This document shows, one piece after another, positions 31,618 to 38,882 of a DNA stretch of 38,882 nt (position 1 is the stretch's first letter; each line of letters starts with the position of its first letter). A program made the position numbers and the translations under genes. The stretch is from NCBI GenBank assembly GCA_905214425.1, contig CAJMLY010000019.1, positions 1 through 38,882 on the forward strand, written 5' to 3'. The notes under the pieces were generated by a model. The model saw nothing but the letters and a program-made list of their open reading frames with translations. It ran no database searches and was not told the DNA's origin. This DNA comes from an uncultured bacterium (GTDB lineage: Bacteria; Actinomycetota; Coriobacteriia; Coriobacteriales; Coriobacteriaceae).

Positions 31618-32724
31618 ATGACCATGTTCGCCCGCGATCTTTCCGTCGCGCACTACCGCAGCTTCGATAGCTATCGCCTTGCCCTGGACGAGGGCGTGAC
31701 GATACTTGCGGGACCCAACGCGGCAGGAAAGACCAATCTCATAGAGGCGCTGCAGCTTCTGACGAGCGGCGCCTCGTTTAGGCATCCGACCGCAGCCGAG
31801 CTCGTCCATGACGGCGTGGGCTCGTGCAAGATCGAGCTGAGGCTCGAGGGCGACGGCCGCGTGCTTGATATGGGATTGAGCGCGGAGGACGGTAAGCGCT
31901 CGTTTAGCCGCAACGGCAAGAGATGCTCTGCCGCCGGTGTGCGCGGGGTTCTGCCGAGCGTGCTGTTTTGCCCCGACCATCTGGACATGGTTAAGCGCGG
32001 CGCCAGTGTGCGCCGCGCCGCCCTCGATGACTTTGGCATGCAGCTGAGCGCACGCTATGCCGATCTTGCGAACACCTATGGGCGCTGCGTGACCCAGCGC
32101 AACGCCTTGCTCAAGGAGGCCTGGTGCTGCCGCGAGATGCTCGGCGCGTGGAACGATTCGATTGCCCGCGCGGGCTCGGCCCTGCTTGTGCACCGGTTGG
32201 CCCTGCTCGACCGGCTGGCGGGCCATGTGCACACTGCCTACGGGCAAGTGGCGTCAGGTGAGACCGCCAACGTGACCTATGCGTCCACGCTGGGCGATTT
32301 GCCCCAGGTCGAGGATCGCGAAGAGCTGAAGGGCTGGGCGTACGAGCGCATGCTGGCTGCCCTTGATGAGCGTGCCGACGAGGAAATTCGCCGCGGCGTG
32401 ACGTTGGTGGGACCGCATCGCGACGAGATCGAGTTTACCGTGGCGGGTCGCTCCGCCCGTTCATTTGCCAGCCAAGGACAGCAGCGTACGCTGGTGCTGT
32501 CCTGGAAGGTGGCCGAGGTCGCCGTGGCTCGCGATGTCCTGGGCACCGCCCCGCTGCTGCTTCTGGACGACGTGATGAGCGAGCTCGACGGCGAGCGTCG
32601 CGGCGCTTTCCTGCGGCTGATCGGCGATGATATCCAGACGGTCATAACCACGACCAACCTGGGGTACTTTACCGATGACCTGCTTGATCGAGCCAAGGTG
32701 GTGAGCATGGGTGAGACGTGCTAA
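31618..32724 (+). CDS. recF: DNA replication and repair protein RecF
   Basis: A 368-residue SMC-like ABC ATPase that helps load RecA at single-strand gaps with RecO and RecR. Walker A is GPNAAGKTN (32-40), preceded by the aromatic motif YRSFDSYRLAL. The ABC signature region appears as FASQGQQRT, and Walker B as LLLLDDVMSELD at about residues 312-323. No Shine-Dalgarno is visible in the nine bases between dnaN and the ATG, so translation probably depends on ribosomes finishing dnaN. An in-frame ATG two codons later (MFARDL) is an alternative start. It overlaps the DUF721 gene by 14 bases. Confidence 0.96.
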   Translation: MTMFARDLSVAHYRSFDSYRLALDEGVTILAGPNAAGKTNLIEALQLLTSGASFRHPTAAELVHDGVGSCKIELRLEGDGRVLDMGLSAEDGKRSFSRNGKRCSAAGVRGVLPSVLFCPDHLDMVKRGASVRRAALDDFGMQLSARYADLANTYGRCVTQRNALLKEAWCCREMLGAWNDSIARAGSALLVHRLALLDRLAGHVHTAYGQVASGETANVTYASTLGDLPQVEDREELKGWAYERMLAALDERADEEIRRGVTLVGPHRDEIEFTVAGRSARSFASQGQQRTLVLSWKVAEVAVARDVLGTAPLLLLDDVMSELDGERRGAFLRLIGDDIQTVITTTNLGYFTDDLLDRAKVVSMGETC

Positions 32725-33274
32725 TTACGAGCGTGAGAGCGAAACGGTCGCCTTCAGCGGGTTTTTGAATGCAGAGCGCCAGCGCATCCTGGCGGCTGCG
32801 ACCCCTGAGCGCCGCGCGCAGATGGAGGCCGCCGAGGAGTCGCACACGGTCTATCGCGCATGGAACGCTGTGTGCTCGGGCACGCGCGAGGGACGGCATG
32901 TGACGGGACTGCGCTACCTGCCCGAGTCCAATGAGCTGCTGGTGTATCTCGACTCGCCCTCGTGGACGCAGGAAATGACGCTGTTGCGCGAGATCATCCG
33001 CGCGCGCATGGAGCGCGCCGGTGCGCATGTGGACGGCCTGGTGTTCAAAACCACCGCGCCCGGCCATACGCCGCCCGCCGCCAAGGAACGCCTGCGCCCG
33101 GCGCCGACCGAGCGACCGCCGGCCCCGCACGCCGACCTAAGTGAGGCCGAGCGTACCGAGATCGAGCGCCAAGTGGCGCCCATCGAAGACCAAAAACTGC
33201 GCGAGGCCCTCGAGAATGCCATGAGAGCCAGTGCCGAGTGGGCCAAGGGCGTGCAAAGCAAAAAAGAGCCTTAA
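32711..33274 (+). CDS. DUF721/DciA-like protein
   Basis: 187 residues. The central part, AWNAVCSGTREGRHVTG and LVYLDSPSWTQEMTLLR (~50-95), matches the DUF721 fold. DciA of that family is the ancestral loader of the replicative helicase DnaB, and its gene commonly sits between recF and gyrB in actinobacteria. A Pro/Ala-rich linker (~115-140) and a Glu/Ala/Lys-rich helical tail follow. The GTG start (32711) overlaps the recF end, with AGGTGG nine bases upstream. A strong terminator follows at 33301, closing the dnaA-dnaN-recF unit. Helicase loading is inferred from family and context. Confidence 0.85.
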   Translation: MRRANYERESETVAFSGFLNAERQRILAAATPERRAQMEAAEESHTVYRAWNAVCSGTREGRHVTGLRYLPESNELLVYLDSPSWTQEMTLLREIIRARMERAGAHVDGLVFKTTAPGHTPPAAKERLRPAPTERPPAPHADLSEAERTEIERQVAPIEDQKLREALENAMRASAEWAKGVQSKKEP

Positions 33275-33300
33275 ATCGCATCTGGTGGCCTTGTAGAGCC

Positions 33301-33330
33301 AAATACCCTCGTTCCCGAGGGTATTTTTTT
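33301..33330 (+). terminator. Terminator of dnaA-dnaN-recF-DUF721 operon
   Basis: An 11-bp perfect stem (AAATACCCTCG/CGAGGGTATTT) with loop TTCC and a T-run ending at 33330. Confidence 0.93.
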
Positions 33331-33356
33331 ACGATAAACTAGTAAGGCTGTACACA
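33328..33356 (+). promoter_or_regulatory. Possible promoter of gyrB
   Basis: TTTACG, 17 bases, TACACA, between the terminator and the gyrB ribosome site; a moderate match only. Confidence 0.35.
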
Positions 33357-33379
33357 TTTTCTTGACTGAAGGAGGACGT

Positions 33380-35410
33380 GTGGCAAACGAAAACGATTAC
33401 GACGGCGGCGAGATTAAGATTCTCGAAGGTCTCGAGGCCGTTCGTAAGCGCCCGGGCATGTATATCGGCTCGACGAGCGCCAGCGGTCTGCATCACCTGG
33501 TGTGGGAGATCGTTGACAACTCCGTCGACGAGGCCATGGCCGGTTTCTGCACCGAGATCCAGGTGACGGTCCACGCCGACAACTCCATCACGGTCGTCGA
33601 CAACGGGCGCGGCATCCCCGTCGACGAGCACCCTGTTAAAAAGATCCCGACGCTCGAGGTCGTCATGACGATCCTGCACGCCGGCGGTAAGTTCGATAAC
33701 TCGGCCTATAAGGTCTCGGGCGGCCTGCACGGCGTAGGCATCTCCGTCGTCAACGCACTGTCCAAGCGCGTGGTCGTTCAGGTTCGTCGCGATGGCAACA
33801 CCTACGAGATGGAGTTCTCGCGCGGCAAGACCGTCAAGAAGATGGAGGTCGTGGGCACCTCGGATTCGACGGGTACCACCGTCACCTTCTGGCCCGACGA
33901 CGAGATCTTCGAGACCTGCATCTACGATTTCGATACGCTGCACAACCGTCTGCAGGAGACGGCGTTCCTCAATAAGAACCTCAAGATCGTGCTGACCGAC
34001 GAGCGCGAGGCGACTCCCCACGTGGAGGAGTTTTGCTACGAGGGCGGCATCATCGACTTCGTCAAGTTCCTCAACGAGGGCAAGGACGTCCCCGAGGCCT
34101 TTAAGGAGCCCATCTACATCGAGGGCAAATCGGACCCGGACGCTCCCGTGGCCAAGATGGGCGAGGTCGAGGTTTCCCTGCAGTGGAATAGCGGCTACGG
34201 CGAGAACGTCATGTCGTTTGCCAACGACATCTACACTCCCGAGGGCGGCATGCACCTTGAGGGCTTCCGCACCGCGCTCACCCGCGTGATCAACGACTAC
34301 GCGCGCAAACAGAACCTGCTCAAGGAAAAAGACGCCAACCTGACCGGCGACGATGTGCGCGAGGGCCTTTCGGCCGTTATCTCGGTCAAGCTGCCCGATC
34401 CGCAGTTTGAGGGGCAGACCAAGGCCAAGCTCGGTAGCTCCTATATGCGCGCGCTCACGCTCAAGATCGTGACCGACGGCCTCGCCGATTACTTGGAGGA
34501 GCATCCCAAGCCCGCCCGCGAGATCGTCAAGAAGGCGCAACAGGCCTGCAAGGCGCGCAACGCCGCCCGCAAGGCGCGCGAGGCGACCCGCCGCAAGAGC
34601 CTGCTCGAGACGGCGTCCCTGCCCGGTAAGCTCGCTGACTGCTCGGTGCGCGATGCCGAGCTGACCGAGCTCTTCATCGTAGAGGGCGACTCGGCAGGCG
34701 GTTCGGCCAAGGACGGCCGTCGCCGAGACATCCAGGCGATTCTGCCCCTGCGCGGCAAGATTCTGAACGTCGAACGCGTGGGCGACCACCGCGCGTTCTC
34801 GAGTGACACCATCCAGTCGCTGATTACCGCAATCGGCTGCGGCGTTACGACGAGCGCCGGCGACGGCGGCGACTTCGATATCACCAAGGCGCGCTACCAC
34901 AAGATCATCATCATGACCGATGCAGACGTTGACGGTGCGCATATCCGCATCCTGCTGCTGACGTTCTTCTACAAGTACATGCGTCCGCTGATCGATGCCG
35001 GCTACGTCTATGTTGCCTGCCCGCCCATCTTTGGCATTAAGGTGCGCAACAAGATCCACTACGTGTATCCCAACGGCCGCCAGCCCGAAGACGAGATCCT
35101 GCGCGACACCATTCAGAGCCTGGGCCTGAACCCCGACGACAACGACGAGGACGGCAAGGCCAAGGATGGCAAGATTACCAAGAAGCGCAAGGGCTATACC
35201 GTCCAGCGCTACAAGGGTCTGGGCGAGATGGACCCCAAGCAGCTTGCCTCGACGACGATGGACCCCAAGACCCGCATCCTGCAGCGCGTGTCGATCGAGG
35301 ACGCCGTGGTGGCGGACCGCGCCGTGCGTGAGCTGATGGGTTCCGAGGTCGGCTATCGCCGCGAGTACATTGAGAAGCATGCACATGATGCACGCTTCTT
35401 AGACGCCTAA
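33380..35410 (+). CDS. gyrB: DNA gyrase subunit B
   Basis: 676 residues from GTG 33380, just after AAGGAGG; a TTG six codons earlier overlaps that site. The GHKL ATPase domain has EIVDNSVDEA (43-52), VDNGRGIPV (73-81) and GGLHGVGISVVNALS (114-128). The transducer follows, then the TOPRIM domain with EGDSAGGSAK (435-444) and DADVDGAHI (514-522), and QRYKGLGEMDP near the end. GyrB supplies ATP energy for negative supercoiling. The segment equivalent to the E. coli quinolone/novobiocin-relevant region (LPLRGKILNVE) has the Arg usual in Gram-positives. gyrA follows after a structured 155-bp gap. Confidence 0.97.
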   Translation: MANENDYDGGEIKILEGLEAVRKRPGMYIGSTSASGLHHLVWEIVDNSVDEAMAGFCTEIQVTVHADNSITVVDNGRGIPVDEHPVKKIPTLEVVMTILHAGGKFDNSAYKVSGGLHGVGISVVNALSKRVVVQVRRDGNTYEMEFSRGKTVKKMEVVGTSDSTGTTVTFWPDDEIFETCIYDFDTLHNRLQETAFLNKNLKIVLTDEREATPHVEEFCYEGGIIDFVKFLNEGKDVPEAFKEPIYIEGKSDPDAPVAKMGEVEVSLQWNSGYGENVMSFANDIYTPEGGMHLEGFRTALTRVINDYARKQNLLKEKDANLTGDDVREGLSAVISVKLPDPQFEGQTKAKLGSSYMRALTLKIVTDGLADYLEEHPKPAREIVKKAQQACKARNAARKAREATRRKSLLETASLPGKLADCSVRDAELTELFIVEGDSAGGSAKDGRRRDIQAILPLRGKILNVERVGDHRAFSSDTIQSLITAIGCGVTTSAGDGGDFDITKARYHKIIIMTDADVDGAHIRILLLTFFYKYMRPLIDAGYVYVACPPIFGIKVRNKIHYVYPNGRQPEDEILRDTIQSLGLNPDDNDEDGKAKDGKITKKRKGYTVQRYKGLGEMDPKQLASTTMDPKTRILQRVSIEDAVVADRAVRELMGSEVGYRREYIEKHAHDARFLDA

Positions 35411-35416
35411 CCTGTT

Positions 35417-35517
35417 CGGCTTTCCCAGCCACCGCACCTTCGCCCTCGATCGTCGGTCGCGTACCCAAGTACGCTTCCCTCCTCTTTCGAGCGAATCTGC
35501 GGCACCTGGAAAAGCCG
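35417..35517. repeat. Long imperfect inverted repeat in gyrB-gyrA gap
   Basis: Nested pairings: outer CGGCTTTCCCAG with CTGGAAAAGCCG (35417-35428/35506-35517, one mismatch), CCGCA/TGCGG (35432-35436/35498-35502) and TCGCCCTCGA with TCGAGCGA (35440-35449/35487-35494). At the centre is GCGTAC-CCAA-GTACGC (35459-35474). It could be a structured RNA between the two cistrons or a miniature repeat element. Confidence 0.7.
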
Positions 35518-35565
35518 TCTCCGTGGCAGGGAACTAATGGACCACGCAAACCATGAGGAGGTAAC

Positions 35566-38307
35566 GTGGCAGACGATATCAACAATAACGAGGGTATGGA
35601 CGAGGCCGGCGATGCTGGTATGCCCGACGATCTGAAGCGCCTGCTTGCCCGTGCTGAGCAGGGCGAGGACGGCGATCCGGACGCCTATAACCCCGATGCC
35701 GATGATGATGAGGAAGAAGACGACGACGCCGAGCTCGAGGAGAGCTTTGGCGAAGTCGACCGTGGCGCCTCGGCCGGCGAGGATATCAACGGCGGTCAGC
35801 TCCAGATTTCGGAGTTCGGTCGCGAGATGAAGCAGTCGTTCATCGAGTATTCGATGTCGGTCATTACGGCGCGCGCCCTGCCGGACGTGCGCGACGGCTT
35901 AAAGCCGGTGCACCGCCGCATCCTGTACGCGATGAACGAGAGCGGCATCTACCCCAACCGCCCGCATAAGAAGTCGGCGTGGACGGTCGGCGAAGTTATC
36001 GGTAAGTACCACCCGCACGGCGATTTCGCGGTCTATGAGGCCATGGTTCGCCTGGCGCAGTGGTTCTCCATGCGCACGCCGCTCATCGACGGTCACGGCA
36101 ACTTCGGTAACATCGACGGCGACGGTGCGGCGGCCATGCGTTACACCGAAAGCCGCCTGGCCAAGCCCGCCATGGAACTGCTGCGTGACTTGCAGAAGGA
36201 TACCGTCGACTGGCAGCCCAACTACGACGAATCGCTCGCCGAGCCCGTGGCACTTCCTGCGCGCTTCCCCAACCTGCTGGTCAACGGCAGCCAGGGTATC
36301 GCCGTCGGCATGGCCACCAACATCGCCCCGCATAACCTCACCGAGGCGATCGAGGCCACCTGCTACCTGATCGACAACCCCGACGCCACCGTCGACGAGC
36401 TCATGCAGATCATGCCCGGTCCGGACTTCCCCACCGGCGCCATCATCATGGGCAGCGCCGGCATTAAGCAGAGCTACGAGACCGGCCGCGGCTCCATTAC
36501 CGTGCGTGCCAAGGCTCATGTGGAGTCCACCAAGACCGGCCGCAGCCGCTTGGTCTTTACCGAGATTCCCTACATGGTCAACAAGGGCACCCTGCAGGAG
36601 AAGATCGCCCAGCTCGTCAACGACAAGCGCATCGAGGGCATCTCGGATATGCGCGATGAGTCCAACCAGAAGGGCATCCGTCTGGTTATCGAGCTCAAGA
36701 AGGGCGTCATTCCGCAGGTCGTGCTCAACAACCTGTATAAGTACACCTCGCTGCAGACGACCTTTGGCGCCAACAACCTGGCGCTTGTCAACGGCGTGCC
36801 CAAATGCCTGAGCCTGCGCGAGATGCTGCAGCACTATATCGACCACCAGGTCGACGTCGTCACCCGCCGCACTCGTTTTGACCTCAAGAAGGCCCAGGCG
36901 CGTGCGCATATCCTCGAGGGCTACCTGATGGCTCTCGACCATATCGACGAGGTCATTAGCATCATCCGCTCCTCGCAGACCGACTCCGAGGCCAGCAGTC
37001 GCCTGATCGAGCGCTTTGGCTTTACGCCCGAGCAGACCACGGCCATCCTCGAGATGAAGTTGCGCCGCCTGACCGGCCTGGAGCGCGACAAGATTCAGGA
37101 AGAGTTGGACGGCCTGCGCCGCGCCATCGCCTACTACGAGGACCTGCTGGCGCATGAGGAGAAAATCCTGGGCGTCATCAAGGAAGAGATGCGCGAGATC
37201 TCCAAGAAGTTTGGCGACAAGCGCCGCACCGAGATCAGCCAGGTTGAGAAGGACCTGGATGTCGAGGACCTCATCGCCGACGAGGATATGGTCGTGACCA
37301 TCACCCACACCGGCTACGTTAAGCGTATCCCGGTTGCCGCCTACCGCGCCCAAAAGCGCGGCGGCAAGGGCGTGTCGGGCGTCAACCTCAAAGAGGACGA
37401 TGTCATCGATGAGATGTTTATCGCGTCCACGCACGAGTACGTGCTGTTCTTCTCGAGCAAGGGCAAGGTCTATCGCCTGAAGGTGCACGAGCTGCCGGTA
37501 GGTACGCGCCAGGCACGCGGTACCGCGATCGTCAACTTGCTGCCTTTCGAGGAGGGCGAGAAGATCGCGAGCGTCATCAGCTGCCGCGAGTTCCCGGCCG
37601 ACGAGTACCTGATGTTTGCCACCAAGAGCGGCATGGTCAAGAAGACCGTGATGAGCGCATATGACCGCAGCCGCCGTGATGGCCTGATCGCTATCAACTT
37701 GCGTGACGACGACGCGCTGCTGAACGTGCGCCGCGTGCGCGAGGGCGACAAGATTATCCTGGCCACCACCGCCGGCAAGGCGATCATGTTCTCCGAGGAA
37801 CAGGTGCGCGCCACCGGCCGCGATACCAGCGGCGTTCGCGGTATCGGCATGAAGGACGGCGTGAGCGTTCTGGGCATGGAAGTCACTAACGGCAACGGCG
37901 ATCTGTTCGTCATCACCGAGCGTGGCTACGGTAAGCGCACGCCGGTCGCGGACTACCCGGAGCAGAATCGCGGCGGTCAGGGTGTCTATACCATTCAGAT
38001 GACCGAGCGTAAGGGCAACCTCGCGGCTATGAAGACGGTGGGCCCGCAGCACGAGCTGTTCATAGTGACTGAAGGCGCGACGGTCATTCGCGTCAAGACC
38101 GACGAGATCAGCCAGACCGGCCGCGCCACCCAGGGCGTCAAGATGATGACCGTCGACGACAACGACCGCATCTGCGCCGTAGCTCGCATGACGGCCGCCA
38201 AAGAGAAGCCCGAGGGCGAAGCCACAGAAGACGGCTCTGCCCCCGAAGAAACCCCTGTCGATCTAGGCGACGGCAACGATATGCCAGAAGATCTCCTAGA
38301 CGAGTAA
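35566..38307 (+). CDS. gyrA: DNA gyrase subunit A
   Basis: 913 residues. An unusual acidic N-terminal extension (~1-78, with DADDDEEEDDDAELEE) precedes the normal beginning FGREMKQSFIEYSMSVI. The breakage-reunion domain has VRDGLKPVHRRILYAM and catalytic Tyr193 in AAAMRYTES. The GyrA box QKRGGKG (596-602) in the C-terminal beta-pinwheel separates it from ParC. An acidic tail ends the protein. At the quinolone hot spot it reads HGDFAVYE: Phe154 (codon TTC) aligns with E. coli Ser83, and Glu158 with Asp87. A Ser-to-Phe change there is a known resistance substitution. Start GTG 35566 follows GAGGAGG. A terminator lies 41 bases beyond the stop. Confidence 0.97.
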   Translation: MADDINNNEGMDEAGDAGMPDDLKRLLARAEQGEDGDPDAYNPDADDDEEEDDDAELEESFGEVDRGASAGEDINGGQLQISEFGREMKQSFIEYSMSVITARALPDVRDGLKPVHRRILYAMNESGIYPNRPHKKSAWTVGEVIGKYHPHGDFAVYEAMVRLAQWFSMRTPLIDGHGNFGNIDGDGAAAMRYTESRLAKPAMELLRDLQKDTVDWQPNYDESLAEPVALPARFPNLLVNGSQGIAVGMATNIAPHNLTEAIEATCYLIDNPDATVDELMQIMPGPDFPTGAIIMGSAGIKQSYETGRGSITVRAKAHVESTKTGRSRLVFTEIPYMVNKGTLQEKIAQLVNDKRIEGISDMRDESNQKGIRLVIELKKGVIPQVVLNNLYKYTSLQTTFGANNLALVNGVPKCLSLREMLQHYIDHQVDVVTRRTRFDLKKAQARAHILEGYLMALDHIDEVISIIRSSQTDSEASSRLIERFGFTPEQTTAILEMKLRRLTGLERDKIQEELDGLRRAIAYYEDLLAHEEKILGVIKEEMREISKKFGDKRRTEISQVEKDLDVEDLIADEDMVVTITHTGYVKRIPVAAYRAQKRGGKGVSGVNLKEDDVIDEMFIASTHEYVLFFSSKGKVYRLKVHELPVGTRQARGTAIVNLLPFEEGEKIASVISCREFPADEYLMFATKSGMVKKTVMSAYDRSRRDGLIAINLRDDDALLNVRRVREGDKIILATTAGKAIMFSEEQVRATGRDTSGVRGIGMKDGVSVLGMEVTNGNGDLFVITERGYGKRTPVADYPEQNRGGQGVYTIQMTERKGNLAAMKTVGPQHELFIVTEGATVIRVKTDEISQTGRATQGVKMMTVDDNDRICAVARMTAAKEKPEGEATEDGSAPEETPVDLGDGNDMPEDLLDE

Positions 38308-38347
38308 GAGGCCCTAGCTGGTAAAAATTATCAGACCCCATATATCG

Positions 38348-38382
38348 GCGGTCGGCGCACCTGCGCGCCGACCGCTTTTTTT
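38348..38382 (+). terminator. Terminator of gyrA
   Basis: An 11-bp perfect stem (GCGGTCGGCGC/GCGCCGACCGC) with a six-base loop, followed by seven T residues. Confidence 0.93.
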
Positions 38383-38559
38383 GAAAACCTTGGGACCCCA
38401 TGGTCGCTGGGCTGGCGGGATGGTTTTGGTTTGTCGCGAGTTCCGCACGCAAAGAAGGCCACTTAATGTGGCCTTCGTCTTGCGCAGGACTGTCCGAGCA
38501 GCAAACCAAAACCATCCCGCCAGCCCAGCGACCACCCCTCCCAAAGATTTTCAAAAAAG
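38375..38559. repeat. 185-bp palindromic element between gyrA and tRNA-Ile
   Basis: The core arms at 38402-38433 and 38502-38533 are a perfect 32-bp inverted repeat. Outside them the pairing continues imperfectly (TTGGGA/TCCCAA, then TTTTTTGAAAA/TTTTCAAAAAA). Inside sits another hairpin AAGGCCAC-TTAAT-GTGGCCTT (38456-38476). There is no coding capacity that looks real and no transposase. Confidence 0.85.
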
Positions 38560-38562
38560 TTG

Positions 38563-38592
38563 TTGACGCGCGCGTAACGACTCGTCTAATAT
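38563..38592 (+). promoter_or_regulatory. Promoter of tRNA-Ile
   Basis: TTGACG, 18 bases, TAATAT, with the -10 ending 14 bases before the tRNA 5' end. It begins immediately after the palindromic element. Confidence 0.75.
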
Positions 38593-38606
38593 ATCCCTTG
38601 CGCGAT

Positions 38607-38683
38607 GGACCTGTAGCTCAGTTGGTTAGAGCGTCCGGCTGATAACCGGGAGGTCACAAGTTCGAATCTTGTCAGGTCCACCA
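38607..38683 (+). tRNA. tRNA-Ile (anticodon GAT)
   Basis: 77 nt including CCA. The acceptor GGACCTG pairs with CAGGTCC, the anticodon loop is CTGATAA, and the T arm is ACAAGTTCGAATCTTGT. It reads AUC/AUU. Confidence 0.97.
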
Positions 38684-38694
38684 CTTTCTTTCGC

Positions 38695-38739
38695 AATAAA
38701 CACCCCAGCGAGAGCCGAGTCGCCGCTGGGGTGTTTATT
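38695..38739. terminator. Strong hairpin between tRNA-Ile and tRNA-Ala
   Basis: A 16-bp perfect stem (AATAAACACCCCAGCG with its complement at 38724-38739) and a 13-base loop; the 3' arm ends TTTATT. It probably terminates the first tRNA-Ile transcript, but only 11 bases separate it from tRNA-Ala. Confidence 0.6.
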
Positions 38740-38750
38740 ACTGTCTCCGT

Positions 38751-38826
38751 GGGGGTTTAGCTCAGCTGGGAGAGCGCGGGCTTTGCAAGCCTGAGGTCAG
38801 GGGTTCGATCCCCCTAACCTCCACCA
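38751..38826 (+). tRNA. tRNA-Ala (anticodon TGC)
   Basis: 76 nt including CCA. The acceptor GGGGGTT pairs with AACCTCC (one G-T), the anticodon loop is TTTGCAA, and the T arm is CAGGGGTTCGATCCCCCT. It reads GCN codons. Confidence 0.97.
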
Positions 38827-38830
38827 TGAT

Positions 38831-38882
38831 GGACCTGTAGCTCAGTTGGTTAGAGCGTCCGGCTGATAACCGGGAGGTCACA
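38831..38882 (+). tRNA. Second tRNA-Ile (GAT), cut by window end
   Basis: The 52 visible bases are identical to the first tRNA-Ile, including the anticodon GAT. It begins four bases after tRNA-Ala, so these two are one transcript. Confidence 0.92.

Noticed and set aside
33329..35386. 685-codon minus-strand frame opposite gyrB
   Set aside because: A mirror frame of gyrB with no family signature and no ribosome site.
35899..38052. 717-codon minus-strand frame opposite gyrA
   Set aside because: Same reason: gyrA is unmistakable, and the reverse frame has a composition driven by its codon pattern.
1..38882. CRISPR arrays, insertion sequences, prophage or restriction genes
   Set aside because: No regularly spaced direct repeats, transposase, integrase or phage structural genes were recognised.

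Overview
The window is the replication-origin region of a high-GC Gram-positive bacterium. Gene order, the ParB/parS system, the exonuclease-helicase fusion of DinG type and the paired WYL regulators point to the actinobacterial class Coriobacteriia, most likely Collinsella or a close relative. This assignment rests on recognition of families and synteny, not on a database search.

Layout. At about 27 kb the coding strand switches: rpmH and the genes to its left run mostly on the minus strand, and everything to its right runs on the plus strand. The left arm near the switch holds rpmH-rnpA-yidD-yidC-jag (minus), then rsmG-parA-parB plus a small membrane protein (minus), with three perfect parS sites between parA and rsmG. 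The right arm starts with an unusual gene (GHKL ATPase, Gln/Pro-rich linker, winged helix), then dnaA, dnaN, recF, a DUF721/DciA-like gene, gyrB, gyrA and tRNA-Ile/tRNA-Ala genes. DnaA-box-like motifs (TTTTCAACA type) lie on both sides of the GHKL-dnaA pair. Between dnaA and dnaN there is a box followed by five DnaA-trio-type triplets, the best candidate for the unwinding site.

Farther left (1-21.6 kb) are housekeeping and accessory genes. They include purine synthesis (purC, purB), an OmpR-type two-component system, a TSCPD protein coupled to a Tat lipoprotein, tRNA-Gly flanked by tRNA-derived repeats, and a sortase-anchored thioester adhesin. They continue with a large membrane protein whose M28-peptidase-like domain is split by an acidic insertion of about 670 residues, a PafB/PafC-like pair convergent with a DinG-type helicase, ddl and rlmN.

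Most of the window is ordinary core chromosome. Items most worth a second look are the GHKL-winged-helix gene directly upstream of dnaA, the DnaA-trio array, the split M28-like protein, the thioester adhesin, a Phe at the GyrA quinolone hot spot, the 185-bp palindrome after gyrA, and the tRNA-Gly-derived repeats near purB.
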